Assembly: GCA_946479335.1 (NCBI GenBank)
Contig: CAMLFP010000065.1
Location: 1-19,375 of the forward strand
DNA: 19,375 nucleotides
Reading direction: 5' to 3'
DNA from: an uncultured Archangium sp.
GTDB lineage: Bacteria; Myxococcota; Myxococcia; Myxococcales; Myxococcaceae
Under the pieces are notes generated by a model, which saw nothing but the letters and a program-made list of their open reading frames with translations, was not told the DNA's origin and made no database searches. This document shows, one piece after another, positions 6,459 through 13,809 of this stretch; position 1 is the stretch's first letter; the number at the start of each line of letters is the position of its first letter. The position numbers and the translations under genes were made by a program.

Positions 6459-8597
6459 ATGCAACGCTCGCTCTTCTTTGCAGTCGCTCTCGCCGCCGCT
6501 TCCGCCCTCGCCCAATCCGGCGACGACTGGACCACCTTCCCTCCCGCGACGTCGCCCACGCCCGCCCCGGCGCCAGCGCCGAAGGCTGAACCGGCGCCGA
6601 AGTCAGCGCCGCCCGCCGTCGCGCCGAAGTCGACGCCGCCCCCTGCCGCCGCGCCGCAGGAGACGCCCGACGCCGGGGCCGCGCTGGACGGCGGCTACGA
6701 CAGCAGCGGCACGCGTATCGTGGCGCGGGTCGAGCAGTTCGAGCCCGGCACCGAGCCGCACAGCCCGTCGACCTGGGGCATGGCGTGGGACGCGAAGGAG
6801 AACGATCGCGTCGCCGTCGGCTCCGTCGGCATCGGGACGGTTTGGGTGCCCTCGGCGCGCCTGGGCAAGGCCGGCGTGGTGCGCGTGAGCGTGCTGGGCG
6901 AGTACCTCGACATCAACAACTTCCCGGTGGTGAACGCGCGCGACATCCGCAGCGGGATCACCTTCGCGGCGAGCTTCCAGCCCTTCAAGTGGGGCGAGAT
7001 CTTCATCTCCTACGGCGCGACGGCCAACAGCAACAACCGCACCTCGCCCAACCTCATCTCCGCGCTGGGTGACCTGCAGTTCGGCGTGAAGCTGTCGAAC
7101 GAGTGGGCGAAGGGGTTCCACGCGGGCGTCGATCTCCGCCTGCTGACGTTCTCGGGCGTCGGCAACCAGGGCGTCGATCACTTCGCGGTGGGCTTCAAGC
7201 CGACGCTGCTGCTGACCTACGACTTCCGCGCGGCGACGAAGTACCTGCCGCTGCTGCTCACCGCCGGCTTCGGCGCCACCATCGACAGCACCGGCGGGCT
7301 GGTCTCGAACCAGACGCTGAACGCCTCGGAGGAGTTCGCGCTCAACACCAACAAGTACCAGCGGCTCAACGTGATGGCGTCGGCGGAGATCCCGCTCCCC
7401 ATCATCACGCCCTTCGTGGAGTGGCAGATCGCGCCCATCGTCGGCTTGAAGGGCACCGACCTCACCGGCCCCGATGGCCACTACATCAGCGCGGGGAGCG
7501 CCATCCGCCACACGCTGGGCGCCGGCCTCAAGCTGACCCCGATCAAGGACCTCACGCTGATGACGGGCTTCAACTTCGGCCTCGCGAAGTCGGTGGGCCT
7601 CGGCGTGCCCGCCACCCCGCCGTGGAACTTCTTCGCCGCCGCCAGCTTCGCCATCGACCCCTTCCAGCGCGGCGAGACGAAGACCATCGAGACCATCCGC
7701 GAGCGGAACCTGGAGGTCGCGAAGGTCGCGCCCGCCCTGCACCTCGAGGGTGTGGTGACCGACGCGCAGACCAAAGAGCCGCTCAGCGGCGTGATCGTCG
7801 CGGTCGCGGGGAACAAGCCGACGGCCACCGACGCCACGGGCGCGTACGAGTCGCTGCCGGTGACGGGCGACAAGGTGAAGCTCTCGGTGACGCGCGAGGG
7901 CTACAAGCCCGTGGAGCAGGAGATCGCCGTCAACGCCGCGGGCCCCACGAAGGCCGACCTCGCGCTCGAGGCCGACGTGAAGAAGGCGAAGTTCGAGGTC
8001 TCCACCACCGCGAAGCAGAAGCCGGTGAAGGCCAGCCTCCACTTCACCGGGCCGGAGGAGGCCAACGGAGAGACGCCGGCCGCCAACGCGCCCGCCGAGT
8101 TCGAGCTGCCCGCCGGCCAGTACACCGTCACCGCGGTCGCCGACGGCTACCTCGCGCAGACCCGCGAGGTGCAGGTCTCGCCCGGCGGGAAGATGGTGGT
8201 GACCTTCGAGATGCAGCCGGTGCCCAAGAAGGTGCTGGTGATCTTCAAGGGCGACAAGATCGAGATCCTCCAGCAGGTGCACTTCGCGACCGGCAAGTCG
8301 ACCATCCTCCCCGACTCGCACGGGCTGCTGGCGCAGGTGGTCGACGCCATCATCAAGAACAACGTGAAGCGCGTGCGCATCGACGGGCACACCGACAACC
8401 GCGGCAACAAGGCCGCCAACCAGAAGCTCTCCGAAGACCGGGCGCAGGCGGTGAAGGACTACCTCGTCTCACAAGGCCTCGACGCCGCACGCCTCGAGTC
8501 GGCGGGCTATGGTGACACCCAACCCGTGGCGCCGAACCTCACGGCGCGCGGCCGCGAACTCAATCGCCGGGTTGAGTTCATCGTTCTGGAGAAGTGA
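6459..8597 (+). CDS. outer-membrane OmpA-family protein with beta-barrel-like and carboxypeptidase-regulatory-like domains
   Basis: A 712-aa exported protein. I chose the ATG at 6459 because it starts a clean signal peptide (MQRSLFFAVALAAASALA, cleavage before QSGDD). Residues 28-72 form a Pro/Ala linker. Residues about 85-400 have alternating hydrophobic strands with aromatic ends and may form a barrel (VRVSVLGEYL, GEIFISYGAT, FHAGVDLRLLTF, FFAAASFAIDPF). Residues 427-505 form a carboxypeptidase-regulatory-like fold (LEGVVTDAQTKEPLSGVIV), and 510-588 a second PEGA-like beta domain. The C-terminal OmpA domain (about 595-712) carries the peptidoglycan-binding Asp646 in GHTDNRG and Arg661 in LSEDRAQ. 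Such proteins anchor the outer membrane to diaminopimelate in the wall. A lipoprotein gene follows after 2 bp, so the two probably act together in the envelope. Confidence 0.85.
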   Translation: MQRSLFFAVALAAASALAQSGDDWTTFPPATSPTPAPAPAPKAEPAPKSAPPAVAPKSTPPPAAAPQETPDAGAALDGGYDSSGTRIVARVEQFEPGTEPHSPSTWGMAWDAKENDRVAVGSVGIGTVWVPSARLGKAGVVRVSVLGEYLDINNFPVVNARDIRSGITFAASFQPFKWGEIFISYGATANSNNRTSPNLISALGDLQFGVKLSNEWAKGFHAGVDLRLLTFSGVGNQGVDHFAVGFKPTLLLTYDFRAATKYLPLLLTAGFGATIDSTGGLVSNQTLNASEEFALNTNKYQRLNVMASAEIPLPIITPFVEWQIAPIVGLKGTDLTGPDGHYISAGSAIRHTLGAGLKLTPIKDLTLMTGFNFGLAKSVGLGVPATPPWNFFAAASFAIDPFQRGETKTIETIRERNLEVAKVAPALHLEGVVTDAQTKEPLSGVIVAVAGNKPTATDATGAYESLPVTGDKVKLSVTREGYKPVEQEIAVNAAGPTKADLALEADVKKAKFEVSTTAKQKPVKASLHFTGPEEANGETPAANAPAEFELPAGQYTVTAVADGYLAQTREVQVSPGGKMVVTFEMQPVPKKVLVIFKGDKIEILQQVHFATGKSTILPDSHGLLAQVVDAIIKNNVKRVRIDGHTDNRGNKAANQKLSEDRAQAVKDYLVSQGLDAARLESAGYGDTQPVAPNLTARGRELNRRVEFIVLEK

Positions 8598-8599
8598 CC

Positions 8600-10273
8600 A
8601 TGTCGCGACTGCTTCGCGTGGTGCTCGCCCTCACCGGGGTCCTCGTTCTCGCGGGCTGTGATGACACCGGAGGCGGCAGCAAGAAGCCGCCTCCTCCGCA
8701 GGCCTTCATCACGGTGGATGACTCCTCGTTCATCCGCACCACCGCGCAAGGCGTCAGCGGCACGATGAACGCGAGCGGCTGCAAGAAGATCGTCGGCCTC
8801 GAGGTGTGGGAGGGCTCGACCTTCTTGAAGCAGTACGGGAACCCCGACGGCGGCACCACGGTGCCCGTCGACTTCACGCTCGAAGAAGGCCTCTTCACCG
8901 ACCTCTACAAGGAGCGCGGCTTCGCCCTGCCGCTCTCGCTGCGCACCAAGGTCACCTGCGACGACGGCCGCAGCAACTTCTCGCAGTCGGTGGGCGCCAG
9001 CTACTTCCCGGTGGTCTCCCGGAAGACCTCACCGGTCGCGGGCGAGTTCACCGTGCCCGAGAACTTCGTGGGTGAGGGCACCGGCGGCGATCACGTGAAC
9101 TTCATCGGCTGCACCGGCAACAACGCCGGCGGCGCGCAGCTCTCACGCGTCGACGGCACCACCTTCGAGGTGTTGAACGCCAACGCCAACCTGCCCGCCG
9201 CCTGCCCCTGCACCGCCAATTCGATCATCTCGCCGCGCAACACGCACACCAACACCCGGTGGATGCTGTCGCCGGGCACCGGCATCGCGCTCATCGACAA
9301 CACCGACCTGCACACCATTCGCTGCGTGCCGGGGCCGATCAGCCGCATGGGCATCTCGCCCGATGATGACTCGGTGGCGGTGTGGGTCGACAGCCAGACG
9401 CTGCACCGCGTGGGGTTCTTGTGGCCTGACGACGGCTCGTCGAACAACGACTGGGTGGCCGAGGCCGGCGGCTTCATGATCGCCACGCCCGTCATCACCG
9501 TCGACGCGGTGTGGACGGCGCACTTCATCCAGAACCTGGGGAGCACCGACGGGCAGATCATCGTGGCGAAGTGGTCGAAGTTCCAGGTCGGCACGACGCC
9601 GGGCGGCACCAACATGAACAAGGACGCGACCAACGAGTTCGGCCACACGGTCCACACGCTCACGTACCAGAACATCGTCGGAGACACGTCCATCATCCCC
9701 GAGGGGGCGTTCTTCTCAGACGCCACGAACTTCATGTTCCCGGTGTGGACCAACGCGAACGGCACCACGGTCACGCACATCAGCAACTGCGCCACGGGCC
9801 CGAGCGGCTCGTGCCTCTTCTACGACCAGGGGTTGCCGGGCGTCTTCCAGTACCTCCTCCCCTTCTCGGGCAACGCCATCATCGCGGCGCTCTCGGCGCA
9901 GGGCGTGTATTTCTTGAACGGCACGACGCCGCAGTACACGCCGCTCAACACGAACCCGATCTTGCCCTCCGCCGGCAACATCGTCGCGGGCGTGCAGTGG
10001 GCGACCAACGGGCAGTTCTACGTGGCGACCCGGCCGCCGACGATGCCGCAGCCCAACGAGCTCATCGGCATCGACTCGCCGCAGAACGGCGAGCTGTGGC
10101 GGCTCAACTGGGGTGGCGGCAGCTCCACGTTCGACGGCGTCAACCTCACGGTGGCGGGCAACAACGCGCCGCCCGCCGACACGAGCCTCTTCGTCTGGGT
10201 GCGCCTGGGCACCGACCTCGTGAAGCTACAGAGCCCGTCGTGGTACCGCGGCCGCCGCGGCCCGACGCCTTAA
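8600..10273 (+). CDS. lipoprotein of unknown function
   Basis: A 557-aa lipoprotein with a type II signal peptide ending in the lipobox VLAGC (Cys20). The next residues are DDTGGGS, with Asp immediately after the Cys. The ATG at 8600 is preferred over the GTG at 8594 because GGAG at 8588-8591 sits 8 nt before it. I recognise no family. The mature protein looks beta-rich, with repeated short strands and Gly/Asn/Thr-rich turns suggestive of a propeller (for example ISPDDDSVAVWVDSQTLHRV). Several cysteines in the mature chain (GCKK, VTCDD, GCTG, CPCT, IRCVPG, NCATGPSGSC) could form disulfides. It begins 2 bp after the OmpA-like gene and ends in a 4-bp convergent overlap with tlyA. An envelope or surface role is inferred only. 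Confidence 0.7.
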   Translation: MSRLLRVVLALTGVLVLAGCDDTGGGSKKPPPPQAFITVDDSSFIRTTAQGVSGTMNASGCKKIVGLEVWEGSTFLKQYGNPDGGTTVPVDFTLEEGLFTDLYKERGFALPLSLRTKVTCDDGRSNFSQSVGASYFPVVSRKTSPVAGEFTVPENFVGEGTGGDHVNFIGCTGNNAGGAQLSRVDGTTFEVLNANANLPAACPCTANSIISPRNTHTNTRWMLSPGTGIALIDNTDLHTIRCVPGPISRMGISPDDDSVAVWVDSQTLHRVGFLWPDDGSSNNDWVAEAGGFMIATPVITVDAVWTAHFIQNLGSTDGQIIVAKWSKFQVGTTPGGTNMNKDATNEFGHTVHTLTYQNIVGDTSIIPEGAFFSDATNFMFPVWTNANGTTVTHISNCATGPSGSCLFYDQGLPGVFQYLLPFSGNAIIAALSAQGVYFLNGTTPQYTPLNTNPILPSAGNIVAGVQWATNGQFYVATRPPTMPQPNELIGIDSPQNGELWRLNWGGGSSTFDGVNLTVAGNNAPPADTSLFVWVRLGTDLVKLQSPSWYRGRRGPTP

Positions 10274-11004
10274 GGCCGCTGCGCCACCAGCAGCGCCTCG
10301 ACGTTGCCTGCCGGCCCGTGCACCGGTGAGTCGATGACGCCCGTCTCGACCAGCCCCTGCGCGCGCACGAACTCGCGGATGTCGTCGATGACGCGCTGCC
10401 GCGCCGCCGCGTCGCGCACCACCCCGCCCTTGTCGAGCAGCGCGGGGCCGACCTCGAACTGCGGCTTCACCAGGGCGATGAGAAGCCCGCCCGGCTGGAG
10501 CTTCGGCAGCACCGCGGGGAGCACCAGCTTGAGCGAGATGAAGCTCACGTCGATGACGATGACGCGCACGTCTTCGGGGAGGTCTTCGTCGGTCAGGTGC
10601 CGCGCGTTGACGCGCTCGCGGCTGATGACGCGCGGGTCCTTCCGCAGCTTCTCGTGGAGCTGCCCGTAGCCGACGTCGATGGCGTGCACCTTCACGGCGC
10701 CTTCTTGAAGGAGACAATCGGTGAAGCCGCCGGTCGACGCGCCGATGTCGGCGCAGATCGCGCCCTTCACGTCGAGCTGGAAGGCGTCGATGGCGCCCTT
10801 GAGCTTCAGCCCCCCGCGCGAGACGTACGGCAGCACCTCGCCCTTGAGCCGGAGCTCCGCGTCGACGGCGATGCGCGTGCCGGCCTTGTCGACGCGCTGG
10901 TCATTCACCACCACCTGCCCCGCGAGGATCAACGCCTGCGCGCGGGTGCGCGACTCCGCCAACCCACGCTCGACGAGGAGGATGTCGAGGCGCTCCTTCT
11001 TCAC
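10270..11004 (-). CDS. tlyA: TlyA family rRNA (cytidine-2'-O)-methyltransferase
   Basis: A 244-aa protein of the TlyA/hemolysin A family. An S4 RNA-binding domain covers residues 4-60 (RLDILLVERGLAESRTRAQ). An FtsJ-type methyltransferase follows, with SAM motif DIGASTGG (86-93) and the Lys67, Asp152, Lys180, Glu236 tetrad expected for 2'-O methylation. Characterised members methylate 16S C1409, and the long form also 23S C1920, which affects capreomycin sensitivity. I start at the GTG at 11004-11002, one base after the ispA stop, because the S4 domain begins there. A longer start up to 11106 would overlap ispA and adds Arg/Ser-rich sequence unlike the family. It is the last gene of the long right-hand operon. 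Confidence 0.9.
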   Translation of the reverse strand: MKKERLDILLVERGLAESRTRAQALILAGQVVVNDQRVDKAGTRIAVDAELRLKGEVLPYVSRGGLKLKGAIDAFQLDVKGAICADIGASTGGFTDCLLQEGAVKVHAIDVGYGQLHEKLRKDPRVISRERVNARHLTDEDLPEDVRVIVIDVSFISLKLVLPAVLPKLQPGGLLIALVKPQFEVGPALLDKGGVVRDAAARQRVIDDIREFVRAQGLVETGVIDSPVHGPAGNVEALLVAQRP

Positions 11005-11005
11005 G

Positions 11006-11896
11006 TCAGTTGGCGCGGTTGACGGAGTAGCGGGCGAGCGCCGCCAGCGGGCCATCAGCGCCTTCGATGAAGGCCGCCGCCTTGAGCGCGCGCTCCACCA
11101 GCTCATCGGCCATCTGCTTCGCGCGCTCCAGGCCCACCACCGCGGGGAAGGTGAAGCGCCCGGCCGCCGCGTCGGCGCCCGTGGGCTTGCCCATCGCCTC
11201 TGCCGAGGCCGTCACGTCGAGGATGTCGTCGGCGATCTGGAAGGCCATGCCCACCGCGTCGCCGTACTCGCTCGCCGCGGCCAGCTTCGTGTCGTCAGCG
11301 CCTCCCGCCAACGCGCCCATGCGGCACGCGGCCTTGATCAACGCGCCGGTCTTCAGGCTGTGGAGCCGCTGCAGGTAGCTCAGCTCCGCGGGGCGATCTT
11401 CGGCGATGTCGAGCACCTGGCCGCCCACCATGCCCGCCGCGCCTGACGCGAACGCCAGCTCCGCGCACAGGCGGCCGCGCAGCGCGAGCTCCGGGCCGTT
11501 GGTGAGCACCTCGAACGCCGCGGTCAACAGCGCGTCGCCCGCGAGGATGGCCATCGCCTCGCCATAGACCTTGTGGTTCGTCGGGCGCCCACGCCGGAGA
11601 TCGTCGTCATCCATCGCGGGAAGATCGTCGTGGATGAGCGAGTACGTGTGGATCGCCTCGAGGGCGCACGCAGCGTCATCGGCCACCGTGCCCGACAGCG
11701 ACGAGCCCGACACCGCGTCGGCGAAGGCGAGGCACAGCACGGGGCGCAGCCGCTTGCCGCCGTCGAGCCAGGAGTACCGCATCGCCTCCGCGATCTTCGC
11801 GGGCGAGCGCGCGGCGATGAACTTCATGCGCGAGTCGAGCAACGCTTCGACGCGGCGCTGCTGCGGGGGCAACCACTCTTCAAAGGAGAAAGCCAT
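11006..11896 (-). CDS. ispA: polyprenyl synthetase, farnesyl diphosphate synthase type
   Basis: A 296-aa enzyme that condenses isopentenyl diphosphate with DMAPP and GPP to give farnesyl diphosphate, the precursor of quinones, undecaprenyl phosphate and carotenoids. GGKRLRP is at 46-52. The first aspartate-rich motif DDLPAMD is at 90-96, followed by DDLRRGRPT, and the second is DDILD at 223-227. A Tyr five residues before the first motif (HTYSLIHDD) and the overall sequence resemble E. coli IspA, supporting a C15 product, although geranylgeranyl diphosphate cannot be excluded by eye. It starts 2 nt after the xseB stop and has no clear ribosome site of its own, so translational coupling is likely. 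The xseA-xseB-ispA order is common in bacteria. The usual next gene, dxs, is absent. Confidence 0.92.
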   Translation of the reverse strand: MAFSFEEWLPPQQRRVEALLDSRMKFIAARSPAKIAEAMRYSWLDGGKRLRPVLCLAFADAVSGSSLSGTVADDAACALEAIHTYSLIHDDLPAMDDDDLRRGRPTNHKVYGEAMAILAGDALLTAAFEVLTNGPELALRGRLCAELAFASGAAGMVGGQVLDIAEDRPAELSYLQRLHSLKTGALIKAACRMGALAGGADDTKLAAASEYGDAVGMAFQIADDILDVTASAEAMGKPTGADAAAGRFTFPAVVGLERAKQMADELVERALKAAAFIEGADGPLAALARYSVNRAN

Positions 11897-11898
11897 GT

Positions 11899-12210
11899 TC
11901 AGAACGGGACGTCGTCTTCGAGGTCAGGGGGAGGAACAGCCTTGCGCGGCGCAGGAACAACCTTCGCGGGCGCGGCCTCGACGGGCACCGCCTTGAGCGG
12001 CGTCGTCTTGCCGTCTTCGGAGAGGAGCTGCTCGATGCGCTTCTCGGCGTCACCGAGGATGCCCTCCGCCTGCTTCACCAGCCCGATGCCGGCCTCGAAC
12101 TTCTCCAGCGAGTCCTCGAGGGGCAGCGCTCCACCTTCGAGCTCCTCGACGATCTGCTGCAGCCGCGCGACGACCTCACCGTACTGGCCCTGTTTCTTGT
12201 CCTTCGCCAT
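11899..12210 (-). CDS. xseB: exodeoxyribonuclease VII small subunit
   Basis: A 103-aa small subunit of exonuclease VII, which degrades single-stranded DNA from both ends and acts in repair. Residues 9-68 form the two-helix family core (YGEVVARLQQIVEELEGGAL, then LEDSLEKFEAGIGLVKQAE). The family is usually near 80 residues; here a Pro/Ala/Val tail of about 35 residues is added, ending in the acidic DLEDDVPF. An AGGGG site lies about 9 nt before the ATG. It begins 12 bp after the xseA stop and is followed after 2 bp by ispA. Confidence 0.9.
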   Translation of the reverse strand: MAKDKKQGQYGEVVARLQQIVEELEGGALPLEDSLEKFEAGIGLVKQAEGILGDAEKRIEQLLSEDGKTTPLKAVPVEAAPAKVVPAPRKAVPPPDLEDDVPF

Positions 12211-12222
12211 GCCGTGCGCCCC

Positions 12223-13809
12223 TTACTCCTTCTTCTTCACGGCCTGCACGCGCAGTTCGCCGTGTTGCAGCCGCAACGTGAAGTCCTCGCCGGCGCTGAC
12301 ATCCGTCGGGGCGCGCAGCACGTGGCCGTCGTCGCGGCGCGCGAGCGCGTAGCCGCGGGAGAGCACCGCGAGCGGGCTCAGCGCTTCCAGCTTCGCGTAC
12401 AGCTTCTGTTGAAGTTCGCGGTGACCCGCGACGCGCCGGCGCATCGCCACGTCGAGGCGCTTGGACCACGCCGCGAGCTGCGAGCGCTCGCGCTGCACGG
12501 TGAGGCGCGGGTTCTGCCGCTCGAGGCGCACGCGCAGCGACGCGAGGGTCTGTCTTCGCTCGCGCACCCCGCGCTCCAGCTCGCGCCGCAGCGCCGCGTG
12601 CAGCTCTGTGACGGTGGCGCGGCGCGCGCGCAGCTGCGCCTGGGGCTGCAACTTCTGGAGCCGCTCGCGCAGGTCGCTCAGGGCGATGCGGCGGGAGGTG
12701 AAGACGCGCCGTGGGTCGCCGAGCTCGCCCTTCAGGTGCCGCAGCTCCGAGCGCTCGTGGAGCAACACCTTCTCGATGGCCTTCTCGAGCCGCAGCTGGA
12801 GCGTCGCCACCTGGCTCTCCAGCTCCGCGAGCACCGGCGAGACCAGCTCGGCGGCCGCGGTCGGCGTGGGGGCGCGCAGGTCGGCGACGAGATCGCACAG
12901 CGTGGTGTCGATCTCATGGCCGACGGCCGACACCACCGGCACCGGGCACGCCCAGACCGCGCGCGCCAGGGCCTCGTCATTGAAGGTCCAGAGATCGTCA
13001 GCGCTGCCGCCGCCACGGGTCACGACGATGACGTCGACGTCAGCGGCCGACAGCCACTTGAGCGCCCGCCGCAGCTCGAATGACGCGCCCTCGCCCTGCA
13101 CCCGCGCATCGGCCACCAGCACCGGGAGCCGCGGGTGGCGCCGGTGCAGCGTCTTGAGGAAGTCCTGCAAGGCGGCGCCGGAGACGCTGGTGACGACCCC
13201 GATGGCGCGCGGCAACCGGGGCAGGTGCCGCGGCGGCCGCGTGCGGTGCTCGCCGATCAGCCCCTCCTTCTTGAACTTCTCCTTGAGCTGCTCGAAGGCC
13301 AGCGCGCGCGCGCCGACGCCCTCGGGCTCCATGCGGTTGACGATGAGCGAGTAGCGCCCCGAGGGCTCGTAGACATCGATGGAGCCCTCGATGATCAGCG
13401 CCATCCCCTCCTTGAGGGCAAAGCGGAAGCGCCGCGCCGTCGACGCCCACAGCTTCACGTCGATGGAGGCGCGGGGGTCCTTGAGCGCGAAATAGAAGTG
13501 CCCGCTGGCGTTGGCGCCGCGGAAGTTCGACACCTCACCGCGCACCAGCACGCGCGAGAACGCCGGCTCCAGGGTGTCCTTCACCTGCGCGGTCAGCTCG
13601 GAGACGGAGAGCACCCGCGGCGCCGAGGCGGGCGCAGGCGCGGGCTTCCGCCACGCGGGCGTGGGCGCTTCCTTCGGCGACGGTGGAGGCGGCGGCGATG
13701 GCGGCACCACCGGCTTCGCCGCTTTCACCACGCGGGCGTCTTCACGCTTCACAGGCGCGGGCGCGGGCGCGGGGAGCCCGAACAGATCGCCCTGCTTCGG
13801 CCCGGTCAT
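12223..13809 (-). CDS. xseA: exodeoxyribonuclease VII large subunit
   Basis: A 528-aa catalytic subunit of exonuclease VII. Residues 1-63 are a Pro/Ala/Lys-rich extension not found in E. coli XseA. Residues 66-165 are the OB-fold (LSVSELTAQVKDTLE, VRGEVSNFRGANASGHFYF). The nuclease domain begins near residue 188, with VVTSVSGAALQDF (Asp216), TRGGGSADDLWTFNDE (Arg265) and GHEIDTTLCDLVADLRAPTP (His298, Asp301). Their spacing matches the E. coli catalytic residues Asp155, Arg205, His238 and Asp241. A long Arg/Gln/Leu-rich coiled coil fills about residues 330-480. The ATG overlaps the stop of the FHA-protein gene by 4 bp, so its expression is tied to the Tad/FHA genes upstream. Confidence 0.93.
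   Translation of the reverse strand: MTGPKQGDLFGLPAPAPAPVKREDARVVKAAKPVVPPSPPPPPSPKEAPTPAWRKPAPAPASAPRVLSVSELTAQVKDTLEPAFSRVLVRGEVSNFRGANASGHFYFALKDPRASIDVKLWASTARRFRFALKEGMALIIEGSIDVYEPSGRYSLIVNRMEPEGVGARALAFEQLKEKFKKEGLIGEHRTRPPRHLPRLPRAIGVVTSVSGAALQDFLKTLHRRHPRLPVLVADARVQGEGASFELRRALKWLSAADVDVIVVTRGGGSADDLWTFNDEALARAVWACPVPVVSAVGHEIDTTLCDLVADLRAPTPTAAAELVSPVLAELESQVATLQLRLEKAIEKVLLHERSELRHLKGELGDPRRVFTSRRIALSDLRERLQKLQPQAQLRARRATVTELHAALRRELERGVRERRQTLASLRVRLERQNPRLTVQRERSQLAAWSKRLDVAMRRRVAGHRELQQKLYAKLEALSPLAVLSRGYALARRDDGHVLRAPTDVSAGEDFTLRLQHGELRVQAVKKKE

Noticed and set aside
6550..6665. Short GC-rich repeats near the OmpA-like N-terminus
   Set aside because: They encode a Pro/Ala/Lys linker; low-complexity coding, not a CRISPR or tandem-repeat element.
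6603..8390. A 595-codon minus-strand frame inside the OmpA-like gene
   Set aside because: It has the same compositional artefact, and the plus-strand frame has a signal peptide and an OmpA domain.
11005..11106. Longer tlyA start
   Set aside because: It adds Arg/Ser-rich residues unlike TlyA and overlaps the ispA 3' end.
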